Positions 1 to 5,471 of a stretch of DNA of 9,169 nt are shown in pieces. Each line of letters starts with the position of its first letter. The stretch's first letter is position 1. Below the pieces are notes generated by a model. The model was not told where the DNA came from. It saw only the letters and a list, made by a program, of their open reading frames with translations, and ran no database searches. Both the position numbers and the translations under genes were made by a program. The DNA is from WLMZ01 sp039920665 (lineage in GTDB: Bacteria > Actinomycetota > Acidimicrobiia > Acidimicrobiales > Ilumatobacteraceae), in NCBI GenBank assembly GCA_039920665.1, contig JBDSDH010000306.1, forward strand, positions 1 through 9,169, read 5' to 3'.

Positions 1-1682
1 ACCCAGTCGGCGGGGAACCATTCCTCCCAATAGCTGTTGTCGGGCAGGTCGGCGCCCGTCAGTCCAGCGGCTGCACCGGTGCCGTAACCGCCATCGATCC
101 AGTCCGGGTTCTCCCAACCGAGCGTGCTGAACGGGACGATGCCGGCATCGAGCCAGACATCGCCGACCTCTTCGATCCGCTGGACGTCTTCGTTGCACGC
201 CTCGCACGTGATCCGGACCGCGTCGATCCACGGCCGACGCAGTTCTTGCAGACCGTCGAGCGAACCAGTGGCCCGATCGGCGAGTTCCTGCCGCGAACCC
301 ACGACCGTGATGTGGCCGCAAGAGCACGGGTAGAACGGCAGGGGCAGGCCGTAGTAGCGGCGGCGGCTGATGTTCCAGTCACCCATGTTGACGAGCCAGT
401 CGTCCATCCGCTTGCCCATGTAGGCGGGCGTCCATTCGACGGTGCGGTTCGCTTCGCGCATCGGCTCACGGATTTCGGCGACGGAGATGAACCAGTCGTC
501 GCTGATCCGGAAGATGAGCGGGGTGTGACAGCGCCAGCACTCCGGGAAACGGTGATGGATCGTGCCCGAGGACACGAGCCGTCCGCGCTCGGTGAGGTCT
601 TCGAGAATCGCGTCCTTGGCCTCGGTGGTCGACTGGCCGGCGAGCCATCCGAACTCTGGGTAGAACCGGCCGATTTCGTTGACCGGCTGGATCATGCCCA
701 ACTCGTTGACCTTGCCGAGTTCGAAGTCCTCGCTACCGCAGCCGGGCGCGATGTGGACGATGCCGGTGCCCTCTTCGGTGGAGATCTCGTCCCATGCGAT
801 GACTCGGTGTTGGACGGCGGCGCCGGGATCGAGGGTGTCGAACGGGCCTTCGTAACACCAGCCGACCAGTTCGGCACCGAGCTTGGTCTCGGCGAACGTG
901 GCCGGATCTTCGGTGCCGACCGCGACCCAGTCACCGTTGTCGCGACGGCCGTAGGCGAGGTCGGGCTTGACTGCCGCGGCGACGTTTGCGGGCAGGGTCC
1001 AGGGGGTGGTGGTCCAGATGATCAGCGATTCGCCGGCGCGGTCGAGCAGCGGGAAGCGGACGTAGAGCGACGGGTCGTCCTTGTCGATGTAGCTGCCGGC
1101 GAGCTCGTGGGCGCTGATCGAGGTGCCACAGCGAGGGCACCACTCGGTGGCGCGGTGCCCCTTGAACAGCCAGCCCTTGTCGTTGACGATCGACAGGAAC
1201 TTCCAGATGTACTCGATGTTGGTGTCGGAGAACGTGTAGTAGTCGTTGCCCCAGTCCATCCACTGCCCGAGCCGGATGGAACCAGCGGTGAGCTCGGCGG
1301 CCGACTTCTCGACGACGGCGCGGCATTCGGCCGCGAACGCGGCGAGACCGTATTCCTCGATCTCGCGCTTGGAGTTGAGGCCGAGTTGCTTCTCGACACC
1401 GACCTCGATCCACAGACCCTGGCAGTCGAAACCGTTCTGATAGCGCTGGTGGTAGCCGTTGAGCGCCTTGTACCGCTGGAAGACATCCTTGAGGGTGCGA
1501 CCCCACGCGGTGTGCACCGCGAGCGACTTGTTGGCCGTGACCGGGCCATCGGTGAAGCGGAACTTGGGCCCCTGGGCGTTCATTTCGCGCAGCGCATCGA
1601 AGGTCTTGTCGCGCTCCCAAATATCGAGGATCTCCAGCTCGAGAGCGTTGTGATCCGGCTTGTCGGGGAGGGACGCGAACAT
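1..1682 (-). CDS. ileS: Isoleucyl-tRNA synthetase, N-terminal 560 residues (3' end outside window)
   Basis: Class I aminoacyl-tRNA synthetase that charges tRNA-Ile with isoleucine in the cytoplasm. I read the minus strand from ATG at 1682 to the left edge with no stop: 560 full codons of a family usually about 1,000-1,080 residues long, so the KMSKS loop and anticodon-binding domain are outside. Visible landmarks: the Rossmann entry with a HIGH-equivalent reading AVHTAWGRTLKD (residues 55-66) and NGFDCQGLWIE (83-93). CP1 editing-domain signatures are WTTTPWTLPANV (223-234) and GTGIVHIAPGCGSEDF (305-320). Return to the catalytic core is marked by NISRRRYYGLPLP (437-449). Cys pairs at C182/C185, C382/C385, C453/C455 and C493/C496 look like zinc-binding knuckles. 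The histidine-poor HIGH motif is the oddity: the usual HxGH is absent and only one His (H57) remains near the site. The start follows a TAGAAT box with only 11 nt between, and I see no Shine-Dalgarno. The family is certain; the gene is incomplete only because the window ends. Confidence 0.95.
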   Translation of the reverse strand, partial: MFASLPDKPDHNALELEILDIWERDKTFDALREMNAQGPKFRFTDGPVTANKSLAVHTAWGRTLKDVFQRYKALNGYHQRYQNGFDCQGLWIEVGVEKQLGLNSKREIEEYGLAAFAAECRAVVEKSAAELTAGSIRLGQWMDWGNDYYTFSDTNIEYIWKFLSIVNDKGWLFKGHRATEWCPRCGTSISAHELAGSYIDKDDPSLYVRFPLLDRAGESLIIWTTTPWTLPANVAAAVKPDLAYGRRDNGDWVAVGTEDPATFAETKLGAELVGWCYEGPFDTLDPGAAVQHRVIAWDEISTEEGTGIVHIAPGCGSEDFELGKVNELGMIQPVNEIGRFYPEFGWLAGQSTTEAKDAILEDLTERGRLVSSGTIHHRFPECWRCHTPLIFRISDDWFISVAEIREPMREANRTVEWTPAYMGKRMDDWLVNMGDWNISRRRYYGLPLPFYPCSCGHITVVGSRQELADRATGSLDGLQELRRPWIDAVRITCEACNEDVQRIEEVGDVWLDAGIVPFSTLGWENPDWIDGGYGTGAAAGLTGADLPDNSYWEEWFPADW

Positions 1683-1691
1683 AGACCGACG

Positions 1692-1697
1692 ATTCTA
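1692..1697 (-). promoter_or_regulatory. Candidate -10 box (TAGAAT) upstream of ileS
   Basis: On the minus strand TAGAAT ends 9 nt before a short GGTCT tract that runs into the ileS ATG at 1682; the box-to-ATG gap is 11 nt, so a transcript from here would have almost no leader. It fits TANNNT. No convincing -35 is seen at 16-18 nt. No T-box leader (no TGGNACCGCG element) is present in the 124 bp between ileS and the next gene, so tRNA-dependent riboswitch control is not evident. Confidence 0.35.
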
Positions 1698-1715
1698 CGG
1701 GCGGCATTCGCCCGT
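1697..1715. repeat. Inverted repeat, 7-bp arms, abutting the ileS -10 box
   Basis: ACGGGCG-GCATT-CGCCCGT is a perfect 7-bp stem with a 5-nt loop. It lies immediately upstream of the TAGAAT box on the ileS strand, about 90 nt after the epimerase stop codon. It could act as a weak terminator for the upstream gene (no T-run follows) or as an operator overlapping the ileS promoter. The sequence does not decide between them. Confidence 0.4.
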
Positions 1716-1757
1716 CAGCAGATGAGTTGTACGTCGGCCCGGCAGCGGACAAATTCG

Positions 1758-1796
1758 GCAGCCCAGTGCAGGAGCCCATTGCAGCAGCCCAGTGCG
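1758..1796. repeat. Three tandem copies of a 13-bp repeat upstream of ileS
   Basis: Units are GCAGCCCAGTGCA (1758-1770), GGAGCCCATTGCA (1771-1783) and GCAGCCCAGTGCG (1784-1796). The outer two share 12 of 13 bases; the middle one differs at two positions from the first. The array fills much of the 124-bp gap between the epimerase gene and ileS. It may be a replication-slippage product or a cluster of binding sites. Confidence 0.7.
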
Positions 1797-1806
1797 GCCG
1801 ACGCTG

Positions 1807-2790
1807 TCAGGGTCCTGTGCGCAATCGAGCGAGCACCTCGTCGTCGAGCGAGAAATCGAACGTATAACGGTCGCGTCCCTCACGGTCGAACCACTCATAC
1901 GAATCGCGATAGCCGTCGGCCAGTCCGAACGTCGGCTTCCAGTCGAGGTCGCGCAGCGCTTTGTCGATCGACAAGATCAATCCCCCATTGACTGCTTCGT
2001 TCCAATGAACGAGTGGGGCGCGCAACGAACGGGCAATCTCCATCGGGACGTGGATGATGTCCGGTTCGACGCCGACTGCTGCCGCCATCATCCGCACCCC
2101 GCCGAGCACGCTGGTGACCTCGGCACCGGCAACGTTGTACGTCTGCCCGATCGCGGCATCACTGTCGGCGACCGCGACCATCAACGTGGCGACGTCGGCG
2201 ACGTGGATCAGATGGACGAACGGAAACCCGTCACCCGGGATCAGGATCGGCCTACCGCCTTCGAGGCGAGCGAAGAAGATCGGTTCGCGACTGGCGAGCG
2301 GGCTCATGGGACCAATGGTGTGGGTGACTCGCAACGAGGTGGCCGGAAACCCGGAGGCGTCGTGGAGGTGCGCCAGATACTGCTCGCAGCGAACCTTGCC
2401 GACTCCGTAGGCCTTGCCCCGCGCGGTGTCGCCGGGATCGTGGCTGCGGAAGGTCTCCAGCACCGGCTGCACGAAGCTGCGCTTGTATGCCGCGACCGAA
2501 CTCGTGAAGACGTAGTGCTCGATGCGGCCGACGAACAATTCGACGAGGGGCTCGACGTCGGACGGAACGTACGAGGTGTTGTCGTAGACGACGTCGAAAT
2601 CGTCTCGATGAGGTCCGAGCACATCGGTGAGTACACCCGGGACGGTTCGGTCGCCGTGCAACCGACGCACACCTTCTGGCAGCGGGACCTCGTGGCTGTT
2701 GATCACGGTCACGTCGTGGCCCCGGCGAGCAAGTTCTCGCACCAGGTGCAGCCCGATGTAGCGATTGCCGCCGAGCACCAAAGCCCTCAT
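1807..2790 (-). CDS. NAD(P)-dependent epimerase/dehydratase family protein (extended-SDR-like)
   Basis: A 327-residue Rossmann-fold oxidoreductase, probably acting on a nucleotide sugar or similar small substrate; the substrate cannot be read from the sequence. The dinucleotide-binding loop is GGNRYIG (residues 7-13), close to the N-terminus as expected, followed by a beta2 strand HDVTVIN. Catalytic elements: Ser in VFTSS (94-98) and YxxxK as YGVGK (Y128, K132). Later signatures are HLIHVADVA (193-201), QTYNVAG (216-222) and the usual C-terminal DLDWKPTFGLADGYRDSYEWF (281-301, quoted in part as a family-type ending). The frame is open 68 codons further upstream, but that extension overlaps the peroxidase gene in another frame and is Arg/Ser-rich nonsense. 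The ATG at 2790, which sits directly on the Rossmann motif, is therefore the start. The layout resembles CSP41/isoflavone-reductase-like atypical SDRs as well as classical epimerases. It lies 73 bp downstream of the peroxidase gene, separated by a strong hairpin. Confidence 0.88.
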   Translation of the reverse strand: MRALVLGGNRYIGLHLVRELARRGHDVTVINSHEVPLPEGVRRLHGDRTVPGVLTDVLGPHRDDFDVVYDNTSYVPSDVEPLVELFVGRIEHYVFTSSVAAYKRSFVQPVLETFRSHDPGDTARGKAYGVGKVRCEQYLAHLHDASGFPATSLRVTHTIGPMSPLASREPIFFARLEGGRPILIPGDGFPFVHLIHVADVATLMVAVADSDAAIGQTYNVAGAEVTSVLGGVRMMAAAVGVEPDIIHVPMEIARSLRAPLVHWNEAVNGGLILSIDKALRDLDWKPTFGLADGYRDSYEWFDREGRDRYTFDFSLDDEVLARLRTGP

Positions 2791-2830
2791 CGTGAGGCCC
2801 GGGCCGAGAAGCGGGGCCGCACGCGGGCAA

Positions 2831-2858
2831 CGGAGCGATCGCTGACGCGATCGCTCCG
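2831..2858 (-). terminator. Perfect 11-bp hairpin after the glutathione peroxidase gene
   Basis: CGGAGCGATCG (2831-2841) pairs perfectly with CGATCGCTCCG (2848-2858) around a 6-nt loop. It begins 5 nt after the peroxidase stop codon (2864-2866) on the minus strand. Only TTGCCC follows, so there is no good U-tract; in GC-rich actinobacteria such stems often still serve as terminators or as mRNA 3'-end stabilisers. It probably separates or attenuates expression of the downstream epimerase gene. Confidence 0.55.
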
Positions 2859-2863
2859 AACGC

Positions 2864-3340
2864 CTACCGAGCGAGCAATGGCCCGAGATCCTCGGCGATC
2901 TCCTCGGGCGTGGTCTGCGGCGGATATCGCTTGACGACGTTGCCGGCGCGGTCGACGAGGAACTTCTCGAAGTTCCACGTGATGTCGCCGCCATCGCTCT
3001 GCCCGGCCTTCAGCCATGTGTAGAGATCGGATGCGCCGTCGCCGTTGACCTCGATCTTGGAGAACATCGGGAAGGTGACGTCGTACTTGCTCGTCGCGAA
3101 CTCGAGAATCTCGGCGTCAGTGCCGGGCTCCTGGGCGCCGAACTGATTGCACGGGAAGCCCAAGACGGCGAAACCGTTTGCTTTGTTCTCTTCGTGAAGC
3201 GTACGCAGACCTGCGTACTGAGGCGTAAGGCCTCAAGCGCTTGCGAGGTTGACGATCAGACAGACGGTGTCTCGGTAGTCGCCGAGATCGACGGAGTCAC
3301 CCGTGATCGACGACATGGTGAAGTCATACATGTTTGGCAT
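2864..3340 (-). CDS. Selenocysteine-containing glutathione peroxidase (in-frame TGA at codon 36)
   Basis: Thiol-dependent peroxidase reducing H2O2 and organic hydroperoxides. From ATG at 3340 the frame reads through one TGA (3233-3235) to TAG at 2864-2866, giving 158 residues, the normal GPx length. The TGA falls in NLASA-U-GLTPQY (31-42), exactly where the family has its catalytic Sec or Cys. The rest of the tetrad is present: Q70 in GFPCNQFGAQEPG (61-73), and W122 and N123 in DITWNFEKFL (119-128). Other family blocks are VTFPMFSKIEVNG (88-100) and LYTWLK (106-111). The usual second Cys of thioredoxin-dependent GPx (before the YxVTFPMF block) is absent: ATSKYDVTFPMF has none. Only C27 and C64 remain. 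A SECIS-like hairpin follows the TGA. The start is chosen because MPNMYDF begins the GPx fold and a TAGAGT box lies 7 nt upstream; M4 or M9 are alternatives. Seen: frame, motifs, hairpin. Inferred: UGA decoded as Sec. The alternative, a nonsense mutation or sequencing error at a Cys codon, is unlikely given the hairpin. Confidence 0.93.
3201..3235 (-). promoter_or_regulatory. Bacterial SECIS element (selenocysteine insertion) in the GPx mRNA
   Basis: On the minus strand the TGA is followed by two tandem hairpins inside the coding sequence. The first, TGAGGC-CTTAC-GCCTCA (3235-3219), includes the TGA in a 6-bp stem. The second, GTACGCA-GGTC-TGCGTAC (3218-3201), is a perfect 7-bp stem with a GG-starting apical loop, 21 nt after the TGA. 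Bacterial SECIS elements lie just 3' of UGA, need G in the first loop positions, and are bound at the tip by SelB domain IV. The tip GCAGGTCTGC is the same as in the E. coli fdhF SECIS as I recall it. It should recruit SelB-GTP-Sec-tRNA to the ribosome stalled at UGA. Confidence 0.85.
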
Positions 3341-3347
3341 CCCGCGC

Positions 3348-3353
3348 ACTCTA
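3348..3353 (-). promoter_or_regulatory. Candidate -10 box (TAGAGT) for a leaderless GPx transcript
   Basis: TAGAGT lies on the minus strand with exactly 7 nt between it and the GPx ATG at 3340. That spacing puts the transcription start at or next to the A of ATG, the leaderless arrangement common in actinobacteria. No Shine-Dalgarno is seen upstream of the ATG, which agrees. No clear -35 hexamer is visible at 16-18 nt. Confidence 0.45.
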
Positions 3354-3425
3354 GCCGTGTCCCGCGTCGGCATCGCAGGCCGCTGTTGTCGGGTCGGCAC
3401 TCACGATGTTGTCGTCAGACGGTAT

Positions 3426-3446
3426 CCGACGGCGGATCATCGTCGG
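3426..3446 (-). terminator. Weak hairpin after the 132-residue protein gene
   Basis: CCGACG (3426-3431) and CGTCGG (3441-3446) can form a 6-bp stem with a 9-nt loop, starting 4 nt after the stop of the upstream gene (3451-3453). There is no U-tract. It may end the GrpB-containing transcript before the GPx promoter, but it is weak evidence on its own. Confidence 0.25.
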
Positions 3447-3450
3447 CCGC

Positions 3451-3849
3451 TCAGGCTTCGGTCCAGTCGATGTGGATGTCGGTCGGATCGTCGAGCATGA
3501 TCCGCACCGGAATGCTGCTGCCGGGCACGGCCCGGGGGAGGCACATCGCTGGAACGATCTCGGTGGTGTGAACCGTGATCGGCGGGCGGCCGGCCATGAG
3601 AACGAGGAGATGAAGGGCGATCACCTGACCGCCGTTGACCGACGCTCCGGTCGGCTGCGCGGAGACCACCGATGCCCGACAACCGAATCCCTGCAGCATC
3701 GCCCGACCCGTAGCCGCCTTGCTCATCGAGTTGTTCAACGCTTCCATCTTGGCCTGCATCGTCGCCAAGTTGCCCCCGACGTCGGTCCGCGCCGACATCG
3801 CCCTCGTCTGCTTGGAGAGCGTTCGGTAGTCCTTGAAGAATCCCATCAT
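3451..3849 (-). CDS. Hypothetical protein, helical N-terminus plus small beta-rich C-terminal domain
   Basis: 132 residues, function not recognised. Residues 1-50 are polar and probably helical (MMGFFKDYRTLSKQTRAMSA, then MQAKMEALNNSMSK at 31-44). Residues 55-130 look like a compact beta domain: GCRASVVSAQPTGASVNGG, then a hydrophobic strand VIALHLLVLMAG, TEIVPAMCLPRAVPGSSIPVRIML, and an ending DPTDIHIDW. The pattern TGxxVN ... VP ... PGxxxPVR ... DP ... DW recurs in small actinobacterial proteins of unknown function, often after an oligomerising N-terminal segment. No signal peptide or membrane helix. The ATG at 3849 overlaps the TGA of the GrpB gene as ATGA, so the two are probably translationally coupled; a second ATG directly follows at 3846. 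Co-encoding with a protein whose C-terminal domain is of a type found beside such proteins suggests a shared role (inference). Confidence 0.75.
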   Translation of the reverse strand: MMGFFKDYRTLSKQTRAMSARTDVGGNLATMQAKMEALNNSMSKAATGRAMLQGFGCRASVVSAQPTGASVNGGQVIALHLLVLMAGRPPITVHTTEIVPAMCLPRAVPGSSIPVRIMLDDPTDIHIDWTEA

Positions 3850-4667
3850 CCGCGCCCTGGGTAGAACGCAGTGAAGCGTTGAGCGACAACCGGATGGGCG
3901 GCAATGCGCTGGTTCCAACCATCGAGTGCGGTCTGCCACGAGGTGGAATCGATGCCCTGCGCCGCGGCGAGGCCGACGGCCTGAGTCTGGTCGTAGCCGT
4001 ACTGGGCGAGCCCGGCGGAGATCCGGGCGAACATCGCCAGATCCACGCCGGCGATCGGTTCGAGGACACTCGGCGGAGCCTCTGCAGTCATGGTCGCGGG
4101 GTGGTACGCCTGGGCCTGCACCTGCGCTTGCTGCATCGCCGATGCGAGCAGCGAGGTCACCACCGCCGTCTTGCCTTCGGTGTACGCCGCGCGATCGTTC
4201 CCATGTCGGTCCGACAACCGCACCTTCTCGAGTTCGTAGATCAAGCGAGCCTCAGTACTGGAGCGAAGCAGATCCCGGAACTGGAGGTAGTTCATCCACT
4301 GTGCGCCACCGAGTTCGACGACGTGGAGGTGAGCGATGCGATGGCCTGGACGAGTCTCGAGCACGAAGACGTGGCCACCCGACTCGCCGGCGTCACCGCG
4401 ATAGATCCATCCGGCGGTTTCCAAGGTGGCCGTCACTCCTGCCAGTTGAATTGCGGTGGTCAAGCCGAGGGCGAGATCCACGACTGGTTTCGCGAGCAGA
4501 CCGAGCACCGCTGCAGAGCCGATCTGCTCGATCGGCGAGGAGTGCCCGAACAGGGCCGCTAGCTGATCACGGAGTTCATCGCCTGCGATCAGCCATTCCT
4601 CGGTCGTTCGAGTCAAGCGCATCGTGTCGGAGTCGAGACCGATACCGACAGCAGCCCAATGGTCCAC
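3846..4667 (-). CDS. GrpB (UPF0157) nucleotidyltransferase-like protein with extra C-terminal domain
   Basis: 273 residues from GTG at 4667. Residues about 17-177 match the GrpB/UPF0157 family, a branch of the nucleotidyltransferase fold. The core signature reads IEQIGSAAVLGLLAKPVVDLALG (46-68; family form close to IEHIGSTAVPGLxAKPIIDI). Then come GWIYRGDAGESGGHVF (86-101), AHLHVV (112-117), WMNYLQFRDLLR (124-135), and a YTEGK block (162-166). Several signature positions are substituted: His to Gln at 48, Thr/Ser to Ala at 52, Pro to Leu at 55; the GS pair (50-51) and the Asp (64) are kept. A linker leads to a second domain at about 200-270 (EPIAGVDLAMFARISAGLAQ at 203-222, then DSTSWQTALDGWNQRIA), a helical repeat-like module of unknown function. 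ATG at 4622 (residue 16) is an alternative start that fits GrpB family lengths; neither start has a clear ribosome binding site. Substrate and reaction of GrpB proteins are not established. Confidence 0.82.
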   Translation of the reverse strand: MDHWAAVGIGLDSDTMRLTRTTEEWLIAGDELRDQLAALFGHSSPIEQIGSAAVLGLLAKPVVDLALGLTTAIQLAGVTATLETAGWIYRGDAGESGGHVFVLETRPGHRIAHLHVVELGGAQWMNYLQFRDLLRSSTEARLIYELEKVRLSDRHGNDRAAYTEGKTAVVTSLLASAMQQAQVQAQAYHPATMTAEAPPSVLEPIAGVDLAMFARISAGLAQYGYDQTQAVGLAAAQGIDSTSWQTALDGWNQRIAAHPVVAQRFTAFYPGRG

Positions 4668-4896
4668 CTCGCCATTCTGACCGGCGTCCCTCGCGCACGG
4701 GCGAGATGCTGTTCGTGTCGAGCGTGGGCTGCCACATCTGGGGCGTGCGCAGCACAGTGGTCGGCGCCGTGACGGCGTTGCCTTCTCCCTCCCATCACCA
4801 TGTCTGCGGTCGCTCGTCGATCTGTCCGCTCACCAGTAGGGACGGCCGGTAGCGCCTTGGTAGCAGCCCGGACTGCTTCCCAGGGAGATGCCGCAC

Positions 4897-5382
4897 TCAG
4901 GACGGCACGAGTTGGACCGTGACCGTCGTTCCTCCGTACCCATTGACGAGGTCACGACCTTCGATCATGACCTCGTTGATACCTTCCGGGATCGCCACAC
5001 CGTCTTGGGTGCGCGTGAAGGGCTGCTCGGTGGAGTGATCGTGAGTCAGCTCGTGCTCGCCGTAAACGGTGCCGTCCATCCCGAGCACCCGCCAACCGTC
5101 GGCGTACCGCTCCGGTGTGTCGTACGGCGACGAGACGGTGACCGAGAAAGTCCATGTGCCGTTATTGCCTGTGGCCGTCGCATCGACGATTTCCGGGAAT
5201 TGCTGGTCTTCAGCGGACACACCGGTCGACGAAGCAGAACCAGACGTTGCGGTGGAAACGGACGTTGCGTCGGAAACGTTCGTCGGCGTCGACGCGCCAT
5301 CGCTCGTAGACGAGCAGCTTCCAAAGCCGAACAACGCCGTTGAGGCAATCAGGGCAGTCGTGACAACGCTTCTCATCCGCAT
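4897..5382 (-). CDS. Putative lipoprotein with beta-sandwich-like C-terminal domain
   Basis: 161 residues from ATG at 5382. The N-terminus MRMRSVVTTALIASTALFGF is a short signal peptide ending in FGSC, an imperfect lipobox with Cys23 as the lipidated residue. A Ser/Thr/Ala-rich linker (24-56) leads to a domain at about 62-160 with strands GTWTFSVTVSSP (75-86), ERYADGWRVLGMDGTVYGEH (91-110), an invariant-looking HDHSTEQPFTR (114-124), EGINEVMIEGRD (133-144) and GYGGTTVTVQL (148-158). I recognise this WTFSVTVSSP...YAD.W.V...DG...H.H..EQPFTR...GYGG layout from uncharacterised bacterial extracytoplasmic proteins; no activity is known to me. GTG at 5418 would add 12 residues before the signal peptide and is less likely. 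The gene follows the LpqC-like gene by about 86 bp and could be co-transcribed. Acts outside the membrane if the signal is used. Confidence 0.78.
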   Translation of the reverse strand: MRMRSVVTTALIASTALFGFGSCSSTSDGASTPTNVSDATSVSTATSGSASSTGVSAEDQQFPEIVDATATGNNGTWTFSVTVSSPYDTPERYADGWRVLGMDGTVYGEHELTHDHSTEQPFTRTQDGVAIPEGINEVMIEGRDLVNGYGGTTVTVQLVPS

Positions 5383-5456
5383 GGACCTGCGGGTACCCAC
5401 ACGGCTGGACGGCGACACCTCGCAATGTCGACGGGCCCGGGAGTCGGGTCACCGGA

Positions 5457-5471
5457 TGACGCGCCGCGTCA
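5457..5471 (-). repeat. Palindrome over the LpqC-like stop codon
   Basis: TGACGCG-G-CGCGTCA is a perfect 7-bp inverted repeat with a 1-nt centre, starting with the stop codon of the esterase gene. As RNA it could only form a shortened stem, and no T-run follows, so it is a poor terminator; it may be chance in GC-rich DNA. Confidence 0.3.

Noticed and set aside
1683..1806. T-box riboswitch upstream of ileS
   Set aside because: No TGGNACCGCG-type antiterminator or specifier stem could be found in the 124-bp gap.
246..1991. 581-codon plus-strand open frame
   Set aside because: It is antisense to ileS, whose minus-strand frame carries full IleRS motifs. Long antisense frames are normal in GC-rich genes.
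1792..2934. 380-codon plus-strand open frame
   Set aside because: Antisense to the epimerase gene with its Rossmann and YxxxK motifs; no recognisable domain of its own.
2791..2994. 68-codon N-terminal extension of the epimerase frame
   Set aside because: Arg/Ser/Pro-rich shadow of the peroxidase gene; the Rossmann motif starts right after ATG 2790.
2864..3163. Truncated 99-residue GPx starting at TTG 3163
   Set aside because: It would lack the catalytic residue and first beta strands; the frame continues upstream through TGA to a full GPx N-terminus.
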